Origin: Rhabditoides inermis
Taxonomy: Eukaryota > Nematoda > Chromadorea > Rhabditida > Rhabditidae
DNA: 64,000 nucleotides
Direction of reading: 5' to 3'
Assembly (NCBI GenBank): GCA_963966185.1
Contig: CAWZYM010000242.1
Coordinates: forward strand, 352,001 to 416,000
Shown here: one piece after another, positions 21,381-33,135 of the stretch
Layout of the letters: each line of letters opens with the position of its first letter
Position numbering within the stretch: position 1 is the stretch's first letter
Position numbers and translations under genes: made by a program
Notes under the pieces: model-generated
What the model was told of the DNA's origin: nothing
Seen by the model: only the letters and a program-made list of their open reading frames with translations
Databases searched by the model: none

Positions 21381-23345
21381 CGAGAGATATCAATGGACGA
21401 GCCACTGACATTGAGGTTTCTATCGATGATCCAGTTGCACTCGAAATCGTTGTCGTCCTCTCCGAATGGATTCAACAGCTCCTCTGCCACCTGAAGATGT
21501 GCGTACCAGAATACGTTTCGTATACTAGTAACTAGTATACTCACCTTCATCCATCCCACATAGACCATGAACTGCAGCATTGTGAGAAACGGCACGTAAG
21601 CATCGATCTGAAAAAAGTTTGATGCGTACAATGTTCTCAACTCACCGGTCCTTTCGCGGGCACTCTCTCCACATTCACATATTGCCTTCCGATAACCATT
21701 ATGAGAAAATAGACACGTATGGATAGAAAGATGACCTAAAACAGATATTACTCCAATAGCAAGTGGAAATGTATGGTCTACCTGCGTATAGACTAGTGGC
21801 ACGGGTACCCAGTCAGTGAGCCAGAGGGAAAGGATCTTGCCTCGCAGTTCCATCAGGTTCTGAGAGGAGTCGGGGTTAGAGATATATAGAGGAAATAGGC
21901 GAGAGTGTTCTGACCGAGTATATATCCTGCACCGCATTGTCGCATCGTATCTTCCCAGCCAACCGCGCCCTCCGAACGATGCCCATCGACCACTTGATTA
22001 TGATTGATTTAATTTTTATTCGATAAATACTCACCTTGATGGGCAGGTAGAACTTCTTGTCCTGATACTCGGGCAGCTCATCTTGGGTGAGGTAGCCTGC
22101 AATGTTCGATCTTCATTAGCACTTTTGAGATTCGTTTTGTTGTATCTTTCTTGTCATTTTGCATTAATGTATTTCACGTGTTCCTATGAAGTATTACATT
22201 CTTCTCACCGGCAGCTACTAGTGTCTCCAGAGTGGGGAACCTCTTCTTGATGCCGATGCTGATGGTTCGGAACACCATGATCTGAGAGAGATGAGAGTGG
22301 GGGACAGGTGTGGTCACTCACCTGTAGAAGGCACATGTACCTGGCGATTCCCCTCCTCATCTGTCTCGTCTCCTCGTCATCCCCCTCCATATACGCCGAT
22401 ACCATCAGAGAAAAGCTGGAAGAAACTAGTCACTAGTATTATTGCGTGTAGCTATCAGGATGACTGTGTTTCTTTTCATAAATCCGTTATTTGCTTTTGC
22501 ATGCACCGAAACCGAATTTTCATTATCCCTTACTTGTCGCTATATGTGTATGAAAGTGCAGGGGGATAAGTCAACCGGAACGTCACCCTCTCTCTTTTTC
22601 TTTATCTATCTCTATCTCTCTTCCCCTTTTCGGTGTATACATCGAAGTGCTGTCCGAGCTTCTTTTTCCGAAAAAAAAGCCACCACAGCACATCAGTTAT
22701 CAGCACACACATTTTGCAATATTCTCGCACGCACTAATAAGTCTAAACAAAGGAACATGCAAGTGAGACAGAGAGAGGACAGAGAAATATGAGAAAGAAA
22801 CTGTCCTGGCAAATTTGCGCTTTTGCGTCAAACAAGAGATCTCTACTCTCTACAAGTGAATGAGATGAAGCGCGAAATGTCATGTGAAGAAATTGAATAG
22901 TGCTTTGTTGTGAGATATCAGACTATGTGCATCGAAAGAGATGATTCTTGGTTGAAAACGTCGTGTTATTTAGTCGAGCACTTCAATGTGAACCCACTTG
23001 TCCACCCATCCAACGGCTGCGAATTGCTTCTGCCATCGGCCGATCACCAGGTTCACAAAGAAACCCAGCCTGAAAACGTATCGTTGGTTTGTGTGAAACG
23101 TATTCCTGTGGTTTGATGTTGATTCCTGTGGATTCCTGTGGTTGAATAGATGTCTGGTGTGAGATCAGTAGGGATCAGAACGTGCCAATTGCAATGTTTA
23201 CTCACGCTGAGACGTGCAAACAAGGAGAAAAAAGTGGTCGTCGGAAAGGGAAGGGACACAAGGACTCACATGAAAGTGATCGGAATAAAGTCCCCGTATT
23301 TGTAGCACATCAAACACACCTTCTCGAACTGTCTGCAACGAATGT

Positions 23346-23384
<39 letters not shown>

Positions 23385-23785
23385 GCGAGCCTGATTACCG
23401 TTTTCCTTTTCAAGTACATACTTCCTCTCCTTCTCACATCACGCCCCAAAGAACTCGTTGCAATAGGATCGCTTGTTGTCTTCTCAGAGGTGGTCGCATG
23501 TCCTCACTTATTAGCCCCTCCACTACCGTATACAAACTCTCTCATATGACACAAATTGCGCATAAAAATAGCGTGTATCGCATTTCCCTGTGAGGGAGCG
23601 CTGTCCTTTTTCCAGCACGGGGCAATATGACTCCTTTACTACTTGAGATACGAAGTATGCCCGGAAAGGAATGAGTGATGAATTGGAAAGAATATTACTC
23701 GGTGTATAGTTGCGGTGTTTGTCGTCCTCTCGAGCGCATATATGCATATGTGAGAGAATTGCAGAAGCGCAGGGAAGGATGGGAG

Positions 23786-23865
<80 letters not shown>

Positions 23866-25329
23866 GAGGGAGAGAGAGAGAGTCTCACATTTGTTGCTTT
23901 TCATCCAATACGGCTCGGTAGATCACCGAGAATAACGTATAGAGAAGACACCATACGATTAGTTCTGAGATGACAACCTGAAATAAACTTTTTTGAATTC
24001 ATGATGTTGATGAAGCTCTTTTCAGTTCCTTATTAGTGACCCAAAAAACCTTTGACCTCGAATTAGCGTCACAGCCTTTTTTCCCGTGAGTTCCTGATTT
24101 CCGGACTAATTTCTGGGCAATTACTAGGTTAGAGAACAGACGAGCACATGTGTGGCGCTTCGTGCGCGTCACTTCCTGGAAGATCATTGGACGCCTAGTC
24201 TGCACCCTCTAGATCCTATAACTCACGCATCCATTACCCATAATAATGCGCGCCCTCACTCACAACCCGGGCACCAAATGCCATTGAAATGAACAACGCT
24301 CACAGATGGCCTATGAAATGTGCATTGGTGTCCAAGTATGTGATGTAGTGCACTTTTGGGTGGTTCGGATATAGCGGATCCAATGTCCAGTCTCGCATAC
24401 AAGGTTCACATGTCTGTTGTTTTGAAGGTAGACTGGGGGAGATGTGTACTACGTATGAGTGCTGACATGTGTCCGACCTCCGAGTACACTACACGACGAC
24501 AGTGTACGTGGAATGTGGCAGGTCAGCTGTCAGTTGCGTAGTGTTTCCGCCCTGTGATTACAGGTGGGCGGCCTCCGCCTCAGGTAATCATCGATCCTCC
24601 TTAAAGGCACAGTGGCGACTTATTTCTGCTACGACCTGCCACAACTCCTCATTTTCACACGAACAAAACATTTGGCAGTGACAGGAATCGAACCCGCGAA
24701 GACTAGGGTCACAAAGCAGCGCACATGCACTGAGCCATGAAGCAAGTAACAAACCGTTGTTCATTTGCGGTTACGTCTCCGACCCAAATTTTCCCAATGA
24801 AGTGTTGGCGGGAAATTCAAATTTTGAGCTGCATTCTTGGCAGTTGCAGAATCGAAAATAACGCAGAATCGTCGTTCTTTCGCCAAAACTGCAAATGCGT
24901 TAGGTTAATATGATTTTTAATAATACTCCGAGTCGAAAATAAGTCGCCACTGTTCCTTTAATCACTCACTGATCAGCTGTGTTTATGACACGCATAGCAG
25001 CTGGCGAGTGCGATGCACTCACCAATTAGTCAAAGGATAAAAACAGCCCAGATCAGATTAGATGCGTTAAAAATATACGTTCTTCGCACTTTTCTCTTCT
25101 TAACTACATAACAGCCCACTTCCAACGCGATATACAGCAACGGTCCGATATGCGCCTACGAAACATAACATTAGCTTCGCGCCCGTACTGTCCTTTACGA
25201 ACACGAAGACTCTAGTAGTGTGTTATAATAGTATTGTACCTTCCACAGGCTGCCTCTCCATCTGAATATAGTACGAATGAACGCCCTGAAAGAGGCGTTC
25301 GACACATCATGAGTGTACGTCACCGTCAT
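19265..25329 (-). CDS. bestrophin-family anion channel
   Basis: Twenty-two exons on the minus strand join in phase to 621 residues. Start ATG 25327-25329: [20 protein letters not shown] then [10 protein letters not shown], the bestrophin N-terminus, 21 bases after a CGTTTCAG acceptor. Then [20 protein letters not shown] (helix 1), [67 protein letters not shown] and [20 protein letters not shown]. Bestrophins are pentameric calcium-gated chloride/bicarbonate channels of the plasma membrane. Two family signatures are altered: the usual RWW-x-Q reads GRWQKQ, and the acidic calcium clasp EDDDDFE reads EDDNDFE. After the channel core a tail of about 260 residues is low-complexity (Ser/Pro, then [29 protein letters not shown]) and ends GSHKLRRK at TGA 19265. 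Nematodes carry many bestrophin genes; I cannot say which this is. Confidence 0.95.
19328..19447 (+). repeat. (GA)n tract, last bestrophin intron
   Basis: About 120 bases of GA with scattered interruptions fill most of the intron between the last two bestrophin exons. Read on the transcribed strand it is a CT tract lying before the splice acceptor TTAATTTCAG. Confidence 0.9.
19738..19812 (+). repeat. (CT)n tract, bestrophin intron
   Basis: About 70 bases of nearly pure CT (GA on the transcribed strand) between the exons at 19651-19718 and 19820-19950. Confidence 0.9.
20182..20256 (+). repeat. (CT)n tract, bestrophin intron
   Basis: About 75 bases of CT between the exons at 20045-20158 and 20286-20379, nearly filling that intron. 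Confidence 0.9.
21332..21387 (+). repeat. (GA)n tract, bestrophin intron
   Basis: Some 55 bases of GA with two GC interruptions in the intron between the exon for the calcium-clasp region (21410-21490) and the next exon (21228-21305). Confidence 0.9.
23788..23882 (+). repeat. GA/GGGA tract, bestrophin intron
   Basis: A 95-base purine tract directly downstream of the exon at 23889-23977 on the transcribed strand; the donor GTGAGA merges into the CT-rich complement. Confidence 0.9.
24601..24961. mobile_element. palindromic tRNA-headed repeat element
   Basis: Lies in the first bestrophin intron. The left end TTAAAGGCACAGTGGCGACT (24601) and the right end, read in reverse, TTAAAGGAACAGTGGCGACT (24961) match over about 25 bases with one difference. 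Between them, on the minus strand, is a tRNA-like head with an A-box-like TGGCTCAGTGCATG (24724-24737) and a B box GGTTCGATTCC (24684-24694), the internal promoter of RNA polymerase III. It may be a SINE copy plus an inverted second tail, or a foldback element ending at TTAA. The interior also carries GGCGGGAAATTCAAAT, which resembles an E2F-type site next to a CHR-like site. Confidence 0.65.
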
Positions 25330-26171
25330 CGTTCACTGCTCCGACCCGCACTGAAACGTATCCTGCATGGAATTCTAGGCATATCGGTGTCATAAACCAT
25401 TCAAGAATGTGGTTGTATTGGATTCTCTCATTCCTCTCTAAGCCGTATCTCAAAACAAACAACAATGGAATAGCAGATCGTGTGACTGTTTTGCTGGCAG
25501 GAGAAGACTCCATTTGCCATTCCACAAGGCTTGCTCGTTTTGGACGCCGCATCGCAGAGAGAATTAAGAAGTGGAATTATTCAGCGACACCCGTATTCAT
25601 CACATCCATTATAATCAGGAAGAGATGGAGGAAGAGAGAGAGAGAGGAGAGAGAGAGAGAGAAAGAGAGGAGAGAGACAGAGGTGGGTGGATGCAGACGG
25701 CTTGCTGATAGCAGGGTGTAGACATTTCTTTCGCCGTTCCCACGCCAACTCGCCTATAGTAGCCGGAAGCTCCATTTCCAGCTCCACTTCCAAAAACGAC
25801 CATCAAAGCACTCTTTCCCTCCATCCCTCTATCCCTCTCTCACTCGCCCCCTATAAAACAAGTGATTACGCAGTGACGTGATTGATGAGATGTTCACTCC
25901 TCATGAGACTCTCTCTCTCTCTCACTCGCAAGCCCTCGTATCATCTATCATTAGAGGAAGCAACAAAAAAGATAGCGCGCGTGTTTAACACTGAAACTTG
26001 ATCGGAACAACTTGAGAGAGCGATCGGAGGAGAAGAGGAGCAGAGGAGGAGAAGGAGAAGGAGGAGAAGGAGAAGGGAAGGGGAGCAGGAGATGAGAGAT
26101 GAAAAACGAGGGCGAGGCTGGAAAACACTCGCGCGGTGGCATAGACTCACAGATCGACTGTGTGAAATGAT

Positions 26172-26210
<39 letters not shown>

Positions 26211-26407
26211 AGAGAGTGGGAGTGAGTGTGTCGGTTTGTCGCTGTCCTCGTTTCCTCCATAAGTCAAACATAATCCGATTGGTAGACAGCCGGCAGCCAG
26301 CCAGCAACTACCCTCTGTCCCATAATATGTGTTGTCTGTTTTAGAAATGCACGAATGAAGGAGAGATCGTGTAACCCTTGCATATAGCCTGCACTTTTCG
26401 TGGTTTA

Positions 26408-26453
<46 letters not shown>

Positions 26454-27124
26454 TTCCTCGATCGTCTCTCTCATTCGTAATCTCCCTTCTCCCTCGCTTG
26501 AACTTCCCGCATTCTTTTTCAAAGCGGAAGACCTTGCAATTGGGAGTGTCGCAGGCATTCTGAATGAGAGTCTCGCATGTCGCGAGCCATGAATGAACAG
26601 GTAGTCGCAGCCGAGAAAGGGCCACTGGAAAGGCACACACACACACAAAACACTCACCCACAAACAGAGATAGGCAGAACCATTTGTTTTGTAAGTATGA
26701 GTTCTGCAAAAGTAGGCGAGATCAAACGTCTTTTCTTCCCAGATTCCCGTTCAAACAAGGCGTGTGTGTAATGTTTGCCACCGTTCTCTTTCCCATTCAA
26801 ATGCGGTCACCCTCCGTTCGGTTCACTCTGGTGTAGAGTTCACACACAATACCCGAAGGCGGGTTCAATCTTTATTATGGCCGCAACATGTACAATGCAT
26901 GGAAACGAATGCGTGAATATGTGCGCTCTTTCGCGAATACCGTATCACAGGCGGGGGTGCTTACTGTACAAGCAGCAGGTGGGTGCGGTGGAGACAAGGA
27001 AGGAGGTGAACCGGGCGGTAGAATCGGGAGATGAATCTCGGATATTGTGTGTGTGAAAGGAACCGGTAGTGTGGATATAGTAGAAGTGAGGGGTGTGCTC
27101 TCTGGATGGATGGATGGATGATGC
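25330..27124. other. intergenic stretch upstream of bestrophin
   Basis: No complete gene seen. It holds a GA-rich tract (about 25628-25681), a (GA)n at 26173-26206 and a (CT)n at 26406-26452. A minus-strand segment at about 26500-26620 opens after a TTTCCAG acceptor and stays open in two frames; it could be an upstream or untranslated bestrophin exon, but I cannot show it is coding. Confidence 0.4.
26406..26452 (+). repeat. (CT)n tract, intergenic
   Basis: Forty-odd bases of pure CT repeat between the bestrophin start and the unrecognised gene at 27125-29857. Confidence 0.9.
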
Positions 27125-29857
27125 CTATATCCGCCGTCGGTTGCCGGAGTTCTGCTGTTCCGCCTGGAATGGCGACACGAACTGCGAACGGCGTCGATCC
27201 GACGACGAACCCACTCCGAACACGTCGTCTGCAAGCACAAACAGTCAAGAAGTGCATTGAAACAGTAGAGGTTTTGGTGGCCCCCGATTCAAGAGACTTA
27301 TGAGTACTGAGTAGCTTGTTCTGTTTTCTAGTCTCTGATGAAGACTGCTGGGAACACTAATCTCTAACACTATAATTTTTCGTATTTTTGATTTTTGTTA
27401 CAACGATGTGTTGTATTCAATGCATTCATTCGGAATGAACCCATCTAAATGGACCAATTGGAATCACTATCTTTCTCTGCATTATACTTATTAGAGACTC
27501 ACTCTCTTTGTCTCTTTGTGTGTGAATCACAATTCTTCACTATGAGTCAAGGGTGTGAGAATCCTCGAATTCGAGAACTCAATTATACCATCTCCCAGAC
27601 AAAACTCGGAAGTTCTTGAGGAATTTCAAGGATCTATTCTTACAAAAAAGCGAAAACATATAACACACTCTCCCATTCTCTCTCTCTCTCTCTCTCTCTC
27701 ATCCCGGATGTGGTTATAGTACGTAGTACCTCCGCCCCCGCTGGAATCGAGTATACGTGTTGATTGGGTTGTTTGTCTGGTTTCTATTTGAGCCCAGCCA
27801 GTGTAAGGGAGCACATGAGAGGGGTTTGTGATCAAGCGGCGAAGATTGGCAGGGGTGTGTGCGAGGGTGTGGGGCTGATAAACTGATAAATGACACTCGC
27901 TCAACCCAGCTGAGTCACGGTGTAAGGATTTGAGATCTATATCTGTTCAACCAAGTCTCTCTCTCTCTTCCTTACTCTCCCTCTCTCTCCCTCTCTCCCT
28001 CTCTCCCTCTCTCTCTCCCTTCATATCTTCTATCTATGCACATGTCATACTCGAGATCTCGAGCCCGTTTTTGAGGGGTTGTTGCGTGCAGGCCTCGGAA
28101 GGGGAAAAGAGGAAGTGTTCCACCCATGATATTTCCTCATGGCCCGCGCAAGTTGGAATACTTCACGAATACTAATAGGGGTGACACCTCGTGTGTGTGT
28201 CAATTGAGGGGCAGACGCATGGAATTATACCGGCGCCACTTCTATCCCCACACCCTGTTTTTGCAATAATTTGAGTGCATGTGACATTGAACGTCGAGGC
28301 TCTTCGACCAATCCGAGTCATCCTATCATGCACCGCATAATTCCCACCATGCCTAATTGACTACTATTCATCCGACGCGATGTTTGGTGAGTTCTATTGC
28401 TAGAGCCGTGGAAGATTGCTGACCATTCTTTCCAGGGTAGTGGTTCCTGTCCATGGTCCATGTGTTGTTGTTGTTTGTTTGAGATGAGATGGACGAGTTG
28501 GAGTGGCTTCCCTTGTCGCAGTGCCAATACTCACTGTACTGCTTCGAATACAGGTTCGAGTCTGAAAGGAGTTTCATTAGGCAGGTGTGGGTTTTACGTC
28601 TTTGTAATCCTGGCTATTTCGGGAATGAATTCCGGAAAGGCGTGCGCCGCTTAATTTGGCCGACCTTTACGGTGGAATGAATTCACAGGGCTCATTGCGA
28701 GCTCAAGTATCGGAAATCTATCCCCTGCGCCTGCTTTTGAGATGACAGGTATGAGAGAAGAGGGGTGAACAGTAGGAATGTTTGTGATTGTGCAAATGTC
28801 ATCCTGAGACTCGTGCATTGCAGACTGCTGTCGTTTTCACACACTCGCTGACAAAGAGCGGCGAGGGTCGAACAGATGTGAACGCATTCCAACATTCACT
28901 CATCCACTCACACAACTGTCAACACCTCGTTTGTCGCATGATTGATAAAAGTCACGCTTCAACAAACACAGCAGATGAGAGTTCGAGGATTCTGAATCTC
29001 GGACTCGAGAGTTCAAATCACGTCTGCTAGACAAGAGAGAAGGCGGGAAAGAGGAGAGGATTGGACAAGTTGATTCGCTTCTTATGCTTATGGGGCGACG
29101 TCAGGGATGAGTCGAAGGCAGCAGGGGAGGGCTCGCCGTGTTTGCCCCTTCTAACACTCTCCGAACACTTGATTCTCATAAACACTCGTGTGACGGGGGG
29201 TCATGCGAGGGGGACGCAGGTGTAAACCTCCAGCTTTTTTGCAGCATGTGTCACATTTGAGGGGAGAGAGAGGAGACGATTGATTGATCTGGGTGAGGAG
29301 ATCAAGATATATGGGATCGTCGGGAATCGCCCGGGGGCGGAAACATATGGGAACGATGTGTTTGTCTAGCGACAATTAGACGGGGATGTGCGAGTTGAGA
29401 GATGAAAGTATAGGCGCGTGGATGGTGAGTAGAGTACACTCTCGGAACGTTCCCCTCCTTCCCACACCCCCTTGCACGTGAGATGTGTGGATTTCATTGG
29501 AATGGATGTTGTGCCGAATTGACACAGACTAATTGGAAAACATGGAGAAAGCACAACGACGATGCACATATAGCAACTTCGCAGAGGGAAGGAGGGAGCG
29601 GGAGGGAGAGGGAGAGGGGGAGAGAAAGAGAAAGAAAGAGAGAGAGAACGGGGGAGTATGATATGATAAGGTTGTAAACAGTGCGCCCAGCCTTCTATAG
29701 TGCATCGCTATTGTGGGTTGTCAAAACAGCCGCTTTTTTTCGAGCATGCGAAAACAAGATTTGGACACAAGAAAATATGTACATGAAAGAAGCTCTGACC
29801 TCCATTGTTTCGTCTTCTCTTCGGCTGCGCACTATACTTGGTCATAGAAGAGCCCAT
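27125..29857 (-). CDS. unrecognised small protein, five phase-1 exons, possible N-myristoylation
   Basis: This gene was assembled by eye. Minus-strand exons: 29800-29857, 29228-29365, 28424-28561, 27730-27882 and 27125-27228. All four introns interrupt a codon after its first base, and the exons sum to 591 bases, exactly 196 codons plus TAG. The start follows CTGTTTTCAG by one base: MGSSMTKYSAQPKRRRNNG. Gly-Ser-Ser after Met and a nearby basic cluster suggest N-myristoylation with membrane binding. Later exons read FRPRAIPDDPIYLDLLTQIN, CDTCCKKAG, SNLYSKQYSEYWHC, a Ser/Asn/Thr-rich part, ANLRRLITNPSHVLPYTGWA, and RRRSQFVSPFQAEQQNSGN. I know no family with this sequence. It looks like a disordered intracellular adaptor; no function should be assumed. 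Weak points are the donors GTTTAC and GTCAGC and the internal exon edges. Confidence 0.55.
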
Positions 29858-30716
29858 TCTGAAAACAGAAGATGAGCCCAGATTAGGAGGGAAGATGGGA
29901 GAGGGGCGAGGGAGAAGGAGCAGGAGAAGGAGGAGCAGAAGGAGGAGCTGCCGACTCGGAGGACGGCAGGGAAGCGAGTGCTGCGGGAAGGCGCCGCCAT
30001 ATCCCCACCCACACCGCGGGGGGCGGGGCGAGTGGAGGGAAGGCGAGTCGGCTCGCACAGAGACCAGACAGGACACTCATAGGTACACCCAAGTGACACG
30101 CAACACGAAACAACCACCACACAATCACAACACAGTGGCAAGGAAGAGGGTGAGACCCAGGAGGTATTAGGAGGAGAGGAGCTGCAATGCACACGCAGTC
30201 TAATGGGGGAAGGAGGGATGGGGCAAACAAAAAGAGACACTCCAGACAGGGAGGAGAAACAATTATGCGATACTATGCATATCAAGCACAGAGCAGCGTT
30301 CGCAAAGAGGAAATGCGGGGAGGGGAGGAAAAAAGCGGAGGAGGACAACACATAACGGGGAACACATTCACATAATTTACACAACACTAGCGCTGGCTGG
30401 CCAACACATTATTCTTGGCTTGTCCGCAGTGACATGTTTATGTCCGAGTTTTTTTGGTTGTATGTGGAATAGTATCATATGGGTCTCTCAGAGCGGCAGG
30501 GCATAGTAGCTTAGTGGCGGCGCGTATTTGTATAGTATTGTCAGCGTCCCGCGGTGCATTTATTACATATGATATTATTGTATTGGTCGTAGCTGGTGAG
30601 GCTAGTAGCCGACTGGAATTGGAGAGGAGGAGAGGGTTTGGCAGATAGTGGCGAGAGAAGGGAAGAGGTTCGTCGACCGAGTGTATTTGGAGTGAATTGG
30701 AGCTGCGGACACCTCT

Positions 30717-30747
<31 letters not shown>

Positions 30748-31582
30748 CGTATTTCCGTCTCATTCGATTCCACCTTGGTCACTCCTTCGCAACGCACTCT
30801 CCAAGCAAGAAACCGACTTCATTCAGCAGGAATGAATTCTTAATTGCACAATCGCGTTGAATGTTTAAGCGCCGGCCACATTTAGAATGCCTTCCTCTTG
30901 CCACTTTTTAAGCCTTTCGTCGACTATTAGACGGCTTGAAAATAATATGTTTGTTCCTAAGGGGAAATTGTAACGAATTACCGTGTGACTGACTTCCGGT
31001 CTTATCTAATCAATGTAAGAAAGCAAGCAAAAGCGATAGGCGAACAATTTCCATATCTGCAGTTTGTATATATTATCATGTGAGTGAGAGATGCAAAACG
31101 AGGACAGGAGAGATGGGATATATATATAGAGAGAGAGAGACGATCATGTGGTGGAATCACGCTGCAACCTCCGAGATCAATCTAATCGTAAACACACTAC
31201 ACATCTGGATTCTGGATGCAAGTGCTCGAGTTCCAAGTGGAATCGGTTTTTTGTGGCCAATAAGGAAGTGTGCGAGAGAGCCGAGAATTTCATTTGCAGT
31301 AATTCGCAAATTGAATTATACCGACTACGAATGGAAGTGTGTACATAGTGCGAGAAACAATATGATAGAAGAGTAGCCTATAATTTATACAGATTCGAAG
31401 AAAGGGAAGAAGAAAGACAGAAGATAATAATTTAGGGTAAAACATGCAATTATGAGGAGATAAGGAAGTGAGTTGGGGTGCGTGACTGGATTGTATGGCA
31501 AGGAACGAAGAGATCATTTCTCATACAAACATCAGCTCCTTTCCTCACCCCCTCCTCCAGGGAGCAATCCGAGAATGCTAAT

Positions 31583-31626
<44 letters not shown>

Positions 31627-33135
31627 AGAGGGGGGGGGGTGAGGGGAACGGGGAGAAGCGAGGGAAGAAAGAGAAAGATAGATGAGTGGAAGAGTAGTGA
31701 ATGTTGTGGGTGGCTGGAAAGCGATCACCGATTTTAAGCTCTTTGTCCTCGCTTTTTTTATGTGACTTCTTGTGTTGCAAATTGTATTATTGCAGTGAGA
31801 GAGACACGTGCTTCGTATATTCTGCGAGACGCAAGTACACACACAACAAAAACTGTTGTTCAGTTTTTCTCTCGAAAACGTAACGGAACGCTAAACGTCA
31901 ACCACGTTTTCCGTGGAGATTCACAAATCACAATCATACTGCATATCAGCGCTAAAGAAGTAAGGAAGTTCATTTTGGAAACAGGATTATAATTAGAAAG
32001 TAGGACAGAAGACCTATTTTAACAAAATAGTCTTAGTTGCAGTGGAACTATATAGATATGATAATGAGAGTATGAAAGAACAGTACGCCTGGTTTTTGTG
32101 ATGCTCACATTAATTCCAGAATTTTAGTTTTCAAGATATTACGAAACCGGGCCGGAAGCGGGTTGAAACAGGTAATAGCATAGTAAGTGATGTGTTTTCG
32201 CAGGAAATATCGCATACACGTGTTTTGGAAAATGCCCTTTCTCTCGGGTGTCAGTCGGGAGCGAAAGAAACGGGAAGGAGACATGGTTGAACGATTATCC
32301 TTTTACGTGTTGTCGTCTCACGGCTACCTCTGATAACAAAAATGTATTGCAATTCTAACTCATTCTGCACAAAAACACTTCTTCGATAAGCAATGGAGAA
32401 ATAGGGAGGTGGTGGTTGTGAAAACAATGCAGATTGCACACGAAAGAAAATGAAAAAAAGGTCCACGATTCAGAACAGCCCTTCACATATCTTTTCCAAT
32501 ATCTTATCACTATTGAAGTTTTTGAATTTTATTGCTCTTGTTGTGTTATTTTGTATGTATTGTATTGTTGTATCTGATGAATCCTTTTTTATTCGTTTTG
32601 CTGTGCTGTATCTCATCTACATATACATCTTCAAGCCTCTCAAATTCGAACAGAAAAAAACATTTTTCAAGTAGATGAAACAGAACTGTATTGTATATAG
32701 TATATTTATCACTAATATTAATTTTTTTAAACTTTTGTTTCATATCTTTTCCAATATCTTCAACTCTTTCTTAGATTTTTAATAGTTTGGTACATATTAC
32801 TACGTACAATATTATTTCTATTCATAACTCATATTCGGCAATAACAGTTTAGGCTGGTGGTGTAGCATTTTATTACAATTTTTCGAAAAGGTTGTGTTGT
32901 TTATTTTGTTGTTTCGTTTTTGTTGTTTCTTATCCATGTAAATAACTATTTCATTACTCACTTTGTCCTCATATGTCACTTTTCGCTGTTTCTTCGAAGG
33001 TTAGCATTAGTGAAAGAGGCATCTCGAGGTAGAGCGAAAAGTACTTTCGAATTATAAGTTTTTATCTGCGAAATCTCCGATTTTTCGTAGATTCATTGAG
33101 AATATTTTCGATTTTCAGGTCTACTTGGGTCACAA
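29858..33135. other. gene-poor stretch between the unrecognised gene and nog-1
   Basis: Contains GA/CT tracts (about 30728-30748 and 31585-31633), a purine-rich GAAGGAG region at 29890-29950, and AT-rich DNA from about 32000. No exon chain with consistent phase was found on either strand. The last 300 bases presumably hold the nog-1 promoter. Confidence 0.45.
31585..31633 (+). repeat. (GA)n tract ending in a G run
   Basis: About 40 bases of GA repeat passing into GGGGAGAGGGG, intergenic. Confidence 0.85.

Noticed and set aside
23590..23690. A minus-strand segment reading [20 protein letters not shown] that resembles bestrophin sequence
   Set aside because: The exons at 23889-23977 and 23270-23332 join directly in phase and already cover this part of the channel; the segment would add an extra piece and break the phase. 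Treated as intron.
26500..26620. Candidate minus-strand exon after a TTTCCAG acceptor upstream of bestrophin
   Set aside because: Open in two frames, no partner exon found, and the bestrophin start at 25329 is clear. Could be untranslated sequence only.
29842..30387. A 181-codon minus-strand frame rich in Ser, Cys and Leu
   Set aside because: Purine-rich DNA read in antisense; it overlaps the upstream region and acceptor of the small gene starting at 29857, and no splice-consistent protein emerges.
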